Position numbers and translations under genes: made by a program
Shown: positions 28,708-64,000 of the stretch, in pieces
Layout: every line of letters begins with the position of its first letter
How positions within the stretch are numbered: position 1 is the first letter of the stretch
Notes under the pieces: generated by a model
Database searches by the model: none
Told to the model about the DNA's origin: nothing
What the model saw: the letters and a program-made list of their open reading frames with translations, nothing else
Assembly: GCA_943735955.1 (NCBI GenBank)
Contig: OX030964.1
Location: forward strand, 1,198,575 to 1,262,574
Source: Piscicola geometra
Lineage: Eukaryota; Annelida; Clitellata; Hirudinida; Piscicolidae
DNA length: 64,000 bases
Direction: 5' to 3'

Positions 28708-29034
28708 CAGGCGGTGATCCTGGTAGTGAGAAGTTCCGCTTTAATGAGGACCCTCTCCCCACTTTTTTTTAAAAAACAAATTTTGTTTTATACGAGCATA
28801 ATTGTCACCAATAGCATTAAAAAAATTATTTATATAGTAGTACATTGTGAGTAGGTGTAGTTATAGTGGTAGCATTCTTAAACCAAACTATTCTTTACTT
28901 ACTTGAATACTCGTATCAAAAGAGAAGTTCAAAAAATTTTTTGGGGGAGAGGAAATCCGGACCCCAGGATTCCACCAGGATTGTTTATGCTAGTTAGGAC
29001 CACTCTGCAGCATATCGCCACCCCTGGTTAACAC
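28708..29034 (+). mobile_element. MITE-like element, second copy
   Basis: It starts AGGCGGTGATCCTGG and contains ACGAGCATAATTGTCACCAA, TATATAGTAGTACATTGTGA and GTAGTTATAGTGG, matching the 36.2-kb copy. Toward the right it reads GGACCCCAGGATTCCACC. It lies within the RTE-like remnant. The exact right end is uncertain. Confidence 0.65.
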
Positions 29035-29830
<796 letters not shown>

Positions 29831-30186
29831 GCTGGCATGGCAGCAACAGCATTGCTTGAAACTCCTTCCTCACTAGTGTTGCTCACTTATTATAATCACT
29901 ATTATCCTAATTATTATATTCATTATGATAATAATAATAATTATTATTCTCTTTTTTGTCTCCTCGATTTTTTTATTCAGATATTTCCCATTATTTCTCA
30001 TTGGTAATTATTTTGTTCTTCGATTGGAAACCTCCATTTGTGCCTCCATCTCCCAGTTGTCCTTCACAACTTTTCACTTTCAGCCTTCACTCACGGCAAC
30101 TTGATGTTCCACTGATGGAACTCTGAATTAAAACCTCAACACTTCACCACCGTTCATAACTCTCTGGTGTGACTAGCTTGGCACTC
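29831..30186. other. Unassigned intergenic sequence
   Basis: ATT/AAT-rich text around 29885-29955, then mixed sequence. No gene seen. Confidence 0.35.
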
Positions 30187-30396
30187 ATTTCCATGGCAAG
30201 CCTCCACAACACCTCCTCCACCCTCCCACCCACTCATCTCCATGGCAAGCCTCCACAACACCTCCTTCACACTCCCTCCCACCCACTCATCTCCATGGCA
30301 AGCCTCCACAACACCTCCTCCACACTCCCTCCGACCCACTCATCTCCATGGCAAGCCTCCACAACACCTCCTCCACACTCCCTCCCACCCACTCAT
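30187..30396. repeat. 53-bp minisatellite, four copies
   Basis: Units begin CCATGGCAAGCCTCCACAAC at about 30191, 30240, 30293 and 30347 (periods 49, 53, 53). Open frames here arise only from the repeat. Confidence 0.9.
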
Positions 30397-31350
30397 CGGA
30401 AGAGGCAGATTACTTTGTGCAGATCTTTTGCCTCATTTCAACATTCCATGTATTCTCAAGTCTATCAAAAGCCTGTCTTATCCGCATGGGTGTGTGTGTG
30501 TGTGTTTTTGTGTACGTGTGTTCATATGTGTGTGTGTGTATTTATATGTGTGTGAATGTGTTTTATGTATGTGGGTGGGCGTTTGTGGGTTGTTTTTTAC
30601 GTATTCTAAACATCTAAAGCGTCGGTATGAGCAAGCATGATAAAGAAAGAATCTCAAAAGCACGTGTTTTGTGTTTGTGTGTGTAAACACAGGCACACAC
30701 ACACATGTAAATACACAAAAAACAAATAGAATCCTAATTAAATGACTATATCTTGCAACCAACACGAAATTATTTAAATGAGCTTTAGGTGAAGAAATCT
30801 ACTAATTTGGATAGTCATCAAAAGAAACTATGTAACTTTAATTTATGGTACTTTGAACTCAAATGTTTCTATAATAATAAAATGAAGTTAATTTTACTTG
30901 AAGTATTTTTTAAAAAAAATTATAAATTAAAATAAATAACTCTTTATTAGCTGACTGCTTTCATACAAGAAGCCCTCTTACTACATGTACTTTCCTCTTT
31001 AGAAGGTTATATATATTATATTTGAGTATAAATAATAAGTTATACATTCTGATAATTTTCTTTCATTAGGCTCTATTAACAGTTTTCGAACACAAATGTG
31101 TCCAAACTAGGAACCGAGAAACCCTGTTTCAAAAGTTCCAAGTCAAATTTATTTTAATTTAAAAAAAGAATTTCACTTTTTGAATCATTAATTGTTATAA
31201 GAAATTTTTAAAATAAATAATGGAACAAATCTCTATTCCTTTACTCAGATGTACATGTTAGCACATCTTCACTATGCTGTCCTATAAAAATAGGCTATAT
31301 CAGGTGTTAGAATACATGGGAGTGTGTGTGAATACTAAATAATACACAGA
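30397..31350. other. GT-rich tract then A/T-rich sequence, no gene seen
   Basis: 30488-30590 and 30660-30715 carry interrupted GT and CA runs. 30720-31350 is A/T-rich with no recognisable feature. Confidence 0.45.
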
Positions 31351-31352
31351 AA

Positions 31353-31926
31353 AACATACATACATACATACATACATACATACATACATACATACATACA
31401 TACATACATACATACATACATACATACATACATACATACATACATACATACATACATACATACATACATACATACATACATACATACATACATACATACA
31501 TACATACATACATACATACATACATACATACATACATACATACATACATACATACATACATACATACATACATACATACATACATACATACATACATACA
31601 TACATACATACATACATACATACATACATACATACATACATACATACATACATACATACATACATACATACATACATACATACATACATACATACATACA
31701 TACATACATACATACACACATACATACATACATACATACATACATACATACATACATACATACATACATACATACATACATACATACATACATACATACA
31801 TACATACATACATACATACATACATACATACATACATACATACATACATACATACATACATACATACATACATACATACATACGTACATACATACATACA
31901 TACAAACTTACATACATACATACATA
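31353..31926. repeat. (CATA)n microsatellite
   Basis: About 570 bp of CATA repeat with rare variants (CACA near 31715, CGTA near 31884, CAAACTTA near 31905). Confidence 0.97.
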
Positions 31927-31929
31927 AAC

Positions 31930-32400
31930 ATACACCCATACAAAGTTAAATATAGCACAAAGCGTTAAACAACGGAGGCAATATAAGCAATACCAGCTCC
32001 AAGCTTCTGGGCCTGGTGCTGATGATGATGCTGCTGTAACGCTGATGATGATGTTTGAAACTGCTTGAATCTTTTCGTGGATTTCGGAAACACTTGGTTT
32101 GAGTTCAGAGCTGTTGAGAGTCGTTAGAGAATCAGAGGATTTGTGAAACTCTTTTGGAGTTCATCGATTGCTTGCATAAAGTTCTGCATCGAAGTGTTGC
32201 ACCTGTCTGAGGTTGGTTGGAGGGCTGCCGGTGGGGGGTGGGTGTGGGTTTAGAAGAAGGTTTATCGCTCAGAGGTTAGATGGCCTTAAAGCCCCTTCGG
32301 CTTATACACCACTAGTAATACTCACCATTACTATTGTTGTTGTTTTATTTAAATAAAATATTGTCTAAACGAGTTTATTAAGATTTAAAAATGAGTGAAA
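31930..32400. other. Unassigned sequence ending in a LINE-tail-like hairpin
   Basis: GATGATGATG runs occur near 32020-32055. At 32286-32345 the hairpin AAAGCCCCTTCGGCTTAT is followed by AGTAATACTCACC and TTGTTGTTGT, like the tail at 17336. No gene seen. Confidence 0.4.
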
Positions 32401-32404
32401 AATC

Positions 32405-32612
32405 TGGTAAAATTTAATTTAGAATATTAAAATTTTAATTTTGAATATTGAAATTTTAATTTAGAATATTAAAATTTTAATTTAGAATATTAAAATTTTA
32501 ATTTAGAATATTAAAATTTTAATTTAGAATATTAAAATTTTAATTTAGAATATTAAAATTTTAATTTAGAATATTAAAATTTTAATTTAGAATATTAAAA
32601 TTTTAATTGAAA
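32405..32612. repeat. 21-bp A/T-only minisatellite
   Basis: About ten copies of a 21-bp unit (TTTTAATTTAGAATATTAAA plus A). The unit is nearly palindromic (AATATTAAAATTTTAATTT), so single strands could fold. Confidence 0.92.
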
Positions 32613-32731
32613 TTAATCATATATGGAACTTTAACTGTAGTTAGATGCAAAGTACTTTTTCATGTTTAAAAAGAGCTGGTTAAGCTTCTTCATGTATTCG
32701 CCACCAAACAAGAGGAATATTTTCTTAGCCT

Positions 32732-33460
32732 CAATCAATCAATCAATCAAATCAATTTCTATAGCACTCTTTCCTCAAATTCAAGAGCGCTGGTAAATGA
32801 ATTTGTTAAACAGATATGTCTTCAGATCATTACGAAAAGTAAATAATGAGTTAGAAGTAGTTAAATAAGAAGGTAATGAGTTCCAAATATATGGACCTGC
32901 ATAATGTGATGATAAATAGGAGTACGGCTAACGATTCTAGCTGCATAATTAAAATGGGTTTGAAGTACTTTCAAGTAAATTATAATAGAGTGAGTTACAA
33001 TAGCCAATTCGAGATAGAAAAAGTGCAGAAACTAACATCTTTAAAGAAGGGTCATCTAAGTAAGATAATAATTGTCTAATAAGTCTGAGATGAAAATAGC
33101 AAGATTTCGTAACAAATAGAATTTGGATTTGATAAGGTTAGTTTTGAGTCAGAAAAAATCCTAAGCTACGACTATGATTAAATGGAACAATAGTATGAGA
33201 GGAAAAATTGCATAGATCATTAACTAGTTTACCATTTTCATCAAAAAATATAATTTCAAATTTCAGTGGATTCAATTTTAAAGACATTGAGATAGACCAG
33301 TTTTCAATAGATAATATAGACATAAACACAGTAATGTTTAGAAGATTCGTTCTGACAGTCTGTCCTTCATCTGCAGAGCTCATCTGCCTTGTGAAGTAGG
33401 GAGCCAGTGGGTGCTTGCAAGCTGTGCACTGGTGCTCAACTTGAGGCCTTGGCACTTCTT
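32732..33460 (-). pseudogene. L2-like LINE C-terminal remnant with 3' tail
   Basis: Read on the minus strand it gives SLKLNPLKFEIIFFDENGKL, then RLIRQLLSYLDDPSLKMLVS, ALFLSRIGYCNSLYYNLLES, and NSLPSYLTTSNSLFTFRNDL followed by KTYLFNKF. It ends in GCGCTATAGAAATTG and (ATTG)n. These are the standard C-terminal motifs of L2-like ORF2. Frameshifts separate the blocks. It is closely related to the plus-strand copy at 34390-36105. Confidence 0.78.
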
Positions 33461-33639
33461 CCTTTTAAAATAAGTTTTTATTGTAGTCCGTTAGACAGTT
33501 ATTGGTTGAAGATTTTAATTCCGAGAGCAAGATAAATTTAAAACCAAAAAACAAGAAAAGATATAAATAATAATAATAATTAATATTTGAAGTTTTAAAA
33601 AACTAAATTATTGGATCAGAAGACAAACTATTTAACAAA

Positions 33640-34100
33640 ATCATTGAACGGTTAAAGCGGCTGCCAAGATGGCAGCTGCCAACCAAAGCCTGTTTCAGAT
33701 TCTGTTCCATATCGTTGAATGATTGACTTCCTAATCATTGATGTGTCTTCATCTTTAGAATCTGAAGGCTGGACAGTTTCAGAGATTTTTGGCTCTTCTA
33801 TTATTTTCCCAAACTCTTGCCATGTCAATTTCTTTCATTTGTGAAAAAAATTCACACTTTTAAATCGGGGGTCTATCATGCGGCAATTCTTAACTATGGA
33901 ATATTCAGAACCACTTTTTTCTGATCAAGTTCGGAAATAAATATGTTTAAACAAATGACATAAGCTGGATCATCTTCTGAACTGTATAATTCTTGTGTAA
34001 GACGAATTGAAGTAAAATTATTGAACGTGTTACGTATTTTTCACCGCCTAATAGTTCTGTGGCAAATCTACAAGAAATTAGAATTGTTGATGAAATGCAA
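33640..34100 (-). pseudogene. hAT transposase fragment, same family as 26990-27875
   Basis: Reverse-complement text matches the 27-kb copy: FATELLGGEKYVTRS, then EDDPAYVI, then CAATGATTAGGAAGTCAATC in the position where the other copy has its SINE. It is therefore the uninterrupted relative. Frames are broken. Confidence 0.68.
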
Positions 34101-34389
34101 CTTTTCCCATTCACTTCTTGTCATTCAATTAAAAGAGTGTTTGTTTTAATTTGGTAACAAGATACCTTTTCAACAAAATGTATACAAAGAATGAATAAAA
34201 ACATAAAGACATAAAATATTTTGTTTTTAAACCTTTAAAATAAATATATATAAAAAATTTGTAGCGCAAAAAAAATAAATTAAAAAAAAGCTTAATTGCA
34301 TTGAATTGAGTTAATTTATTAGTGGGTTAAACGAGAAGTTCACGTAGCTTAAAGCACGGCTTTATTTGAATGTATATAATATGATAATA

Positions 34390-36105
34390 GTACATGTTAA
34401 GCAAGTGGATCTCTATAAGAAACTATATTATTGTAATTACTTCTCAACAATTAATCTTCTATCTAGAAAAACCCTCACTTCTTCCTTCCTCTCAATCTGG
34501 TTTCAGAATTGGCCACTCCACTGAAACTGCTTTACTTAAACTCTATAATGACCTTATTTTAATTTCTGATTCTAATGCATCTACTATTCTTTTATGCCTT
34601 GACATTTAATCTGCTTTTGATACTGTCGATCCTACTCTTTTGTTAAATGTTTAAGATTCTTCCTTTAATATTTCTGGATCTTCCCTTATCTGGCCTAAAT
34701 CCTATCTTTCTGAGCGAACTTCCTATGTATCAATTGAAACTTCTCGTTCTTCTTCTGTTTCTTTATCTAATGGTTTCTTTATCTAATGGTTTCTTTATCT
34801 AATGGTTTCTTTATCTAATGGTTTCCTTATCTAATGGTTTCCTTATCTAATGGTTTCTTTATCTAATGGTTTCTTTATCTAATGGTTTCTTTATCTAATG
34901 GTTTCTTTATCTAATGGTTTCTTTATCTAATGGTTTCTTTATCTAATGGTTTCCTTATCTAATGGTTTCTTTATCTAATGGTTTCTTTATCTAATGGTTT
35001 CTTTATCTAATGGTTTCTTTATCTAATGGTTTCTTTATCTAATGGTTTCTTTATCTAATGGTTTCTTTATCTAATGGTTTCTTTATCTAATGGTTTCTTT
35101 ATCTAATGGTTTCTTTATCTAATGGTTTTTTTATCTAATGGTTTCTTCATCTAATGGTTTCTTTATCTAATGGTTTCTTTATCTAATGGTTTCTTTATCT
35201 AATGGTTTCTTTATCTAATGGTTTCTTTATCTAATGGTTTCTTTATCTAATGGTTTCTTTATCTAATGGTTTCTTTATCTAATGGTTTCTTTATCTAATG
35301 GTTTCTTTATCTAATGGTTTCTTTATCTAATGGTTTCTTTATCTAATGGTTTCTTTATCTAATGGTTTCTTTATCCACAGGGCTCAATCCTTGGTCCCTT
35401 ACTTTTTATTCTCTATACCTCGGAACTACCTAATATTATTTCTTCATCTTCCTTAAACAGTCAAATTTATGCTGACGACTCCTATATTTATACATCTTTC
35501 ACTGCCTCTTCTCTTGACCTACTGTTAATAAAATAACTCTCTGTCTTCAATCTATAATCTCTTGGGCTTCTTCTATGTTTCTTAAACTTAATCCGGACAA
35601 ATTTGAACTCATATATTTCAATAAAAATCAAAGTCTTTACTATCTCTTCCTTCTTTAGTTTTGCCTCCCCCTTCCTCGTTATCTCTAAACCCTTCATCTT
35701 TTATTCGTATCCTTGGTTTTATTTTCGATTCTAACTTGTCTTTAGCTTTTCAAATTCTATCTATCTCTAAATCTTGTTACTTACCCATTCGTCGTATAAA
35801 ACAGCTTCTTCCTTTTCTCGATGATCCTACTTTGCAGCTTCTTGTATCTTTTCTAGTTCTCTCCAGGATTGATTATTGCAACTCTCTTCACCATGGTCTC
35901 CCTGATACTACTTTAGCTCTTCTAAATAAAGCATTTACTTTTGCTGCTCGTCTTGTTGCTCATGCTCCTAAGTTTTCTCACATTTCTCTTTATCTTCGTT
36001 TGTTACATTGCTTACCTTTGAGATCTAGAACAACTTTTAAAACATGCCTAAATATGTTTAAAATTAATAACTGTACTGCTCCAATTTATCTCAAAATCTA
36101 ATTAA
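34390..36105 (+). pseudogene. L2-like LINE ORF2 remnant disrupted by a minisatellite
   Basis: Blocks in order: KPSLLPSSQSGFRIGHSTET with ALLKLYNDLIL, LLCLDI then SAFDTVDPTLL (stop between them), SYLSERTSYVSIETSRSSSV, the minisatellite, QGSILGPLLFILYTSELPNI, IYADDSYIYTSF, then ILSISKSCYLPIRRIKQLLP, FLVLSRIDYCNSLHHGLPDT and LHCLPLRSRTTFKTCLNMFK. This is an L2-type reverse transcriptase from motif 2 to the C-terminus. Several stops and frameshifts make it non-functional. The motif A and YADD aspartates are still present. Confidence 0.82.
34761..35375 (+). repeat. 16-bp minisatellite grown inside the LINE reverse transcriptase
   Basis: About 38 copies of CTTTATCTAATGGTTT lie between the LINE sequences for VSLSNG and QGSILGP. 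The unit is an expansion of the LINE coding sequence itself: CTTTATCTAATGGT encodes LSNG just before the PQGSILGP motif. Rare single-base variants occur (CCTTATC near 34825, TTTTTATC near 35125). Confidence 0.93.
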
Positions 36106-36207
36106 ACAACCCCCTAAATCTGGTCTAAGATTTTGCTAAACGTTATTTTTCTCACTGTGGTCCTCTTTTATGGAATTCTTTACCCTCTTCTCTAATTTCA
36201 ACTAAGT

Positions 36208-36435
36208 CGATCCTGGGGTCAAGACCCCCCTACTTTTTTTATTGGGGGGAGGGTCTACATTAATAGGAACCCCCACCTTTTATCATTTTTGTATTTAAAA
36301 ATTTCTATTTTGATATAAGCATAATCATCAACCATGGCATAAAAGTAAATTTTTATACAGTAATACATTGTGAGTATTTGTAGTTATAGTGATTGCTGTC
36401 TAAAAAAAAATATTCCTTGCTTACTTAAATACTTT
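36208..36435 (+). mobile_element. MITE-like element, third copy (truncated)
   Basis: It starts TCGATCCTGGGGTC and contains TTTTGATATAAGCATAATCA, AACCATGGCATAAAAG and TACAGTAATACATTGTGAG, matching the other copies. It is cut on the right shortly before the CAATA array. It supplies the intact sequence across the Ty3 target site. Confidence 0.7.
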
Positions 36436-36456
36436 TTCACCTACTTTATTTATCTC

Positions 36457-36830
36457 AATACAATACAATACAATACCATACAATACAATACAATACAATA
36501 GAATACAATACAATACAATACAATACAATACAATACAATACAATACAATACAATACAATACAATACAATACAATACAATACAATACAATACAATACAATA
36601 CAATATAATATAATACAATACAATACAATACAATACAATACAATACAATACAATACAATACAATACAATACAATACAATACAATACAATACAATACAATA
36701 CAATACAATACAATACAATACAATACAATACAATACAATACAATACAATAAAATACAATAGAATACAATAAATAAAATAAACTTAAACACGATACAATAC
36801 AATACAAAATAATACAACACAATAAGCTAC
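36457..36830. repeat. (CAATA)n pentanucleotide microsatellite
   Basis: About 310 bp of near-pure CAATA up to 36770, then degenerate copies to about 36830. Long Cys/Ile/Val/Leu/Tyr frames on the minus strand are repeat artefacts. Confidence 0.95.
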
Positions 36831-36942
36831 AAGGGTGTTGCCACAACCGATACAATTCGACACTTTCTTGCAGCATTCTAACTTTTCGAACACAGACATC
36901 TAATTAGAAAAAAGTAAAAACAACAAACATTGAAGCAACAAC

Positions 36943-37085
36943 ACAAACAACCAGACAAACAACCAGAAAACCAATTAGACAACCAACCGGACAACCAACC
37001 AGACAAACAACCAGATAAACAACCAGACAAACAACCAGACAAACATCTAGACAAACATCCAGACAAACAACCAGACAAACAACTA
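36943..37085. repeat. 12-bp minisatellite upstream of filamin
   Basis: About twelve copies of ACAACCAGACAA-type units, with CCAGATAA and TCTAGACA variants. They lie about 100 bp before the first filamin exon and are C/A-rich in the gene's sense strand. Confidence 0.85.
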
Positions 37086-37326
37086 GCTTCTCTGAATACT
37101 CTCTTCAAGCACTCTGCCATTCCTCTTCGAACTCCTGAGACTCATTTGTTTTTTCATAACTTTTAAAAGAAAACTTTATTTTTTACAGAGATTGAAATAC
37201 TGACAACAACTACCACACCAACTACCAAACCAACTACTACAACAACTACAACAGCAACCACCACAACAACTACCACAACAACCACTACTACAAAACCTTT
37301 CAGCTCACCGCAAGAGCCACAAAAGC

Positions 37327-64000
<26,674 letters not shown>

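Noticed and set aside
31300..31939. Met-Tyr-Val-Cys frames on the minus strand
   Set aside because: (CATA)n microsatellite.

Overview
This is animal nuclear DNA: genes with spliced introns, many transposon families, and very large amounts of tandem repeat. The retroelement mix (CsRn1-like Ty3/gypsy, RTE-like and L2/CR1-like LINEs, a tRNA-derived SINE, hAT fragments) and the protein sequences fit an invertebrate. A lophotrochozoan such as a mollusc or worm is my guess, but the sequence does not settle the phylum.

Layout. Positions 1-6082 hold the 5' part of a WDR5-like WD40 gene on the minus strand. Its two visible coding exons lie at 5954-6082 and 5617-5713, and the next intron is filled by at least 5.6 kb of a 25-bp minisatellite running off the left edge. 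Positions 6684-15969 are a small inverted-repeat element split by a tandem Ty3/gypsy retrotransposon (LTR-internal-LTR-internal-LTR) flanked by TACT. The left copy has intact gag and pol; the right copy has a damaged pol. Positions 16-37 kb are a transposon graveyard of LINE, SINE, hAT and MITE pieces, some nested, with long microsatellites (TA, CA, CATA, CAATA). One tentative two-exon gene of unknown function (22263-23582, minus) lies inside it.

From 37.2 kb to the right edge runs the 5' half of a filamin gene on the plus strand. I could place 26 coding exons whose phases all join. They encode a glutamine-rich and acidic N-terminus, two calponin-homology domains (actin binding), and about eleven filamin Ig repeats; the last repeat is cut by the window end. 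Filamin introns carry minisatellites, a hAT remnant, a 2-kb inverted-repeat element and an antisense coding-like segment.

The most unusual pattern is how repeats are placed in introns. In the sense strand, G/T-rich arrays tend to start at or just after 5' splice sites, and C/A-rich arrays tend to sit before 3' splice sites. This holds in many filamin introns, and the donor side also holds in the WDR5-like gene. In at least two introns the array visibly includes a duplicated exon end or a duplicated donor site. Other notable points are a 999-bp higher-order repeat in filamin intron 12, a 1,256-bp duplication in the WDR5-like intron array, and a minisatellite that grew inside a LINE reverse-transcriptase reading frame.
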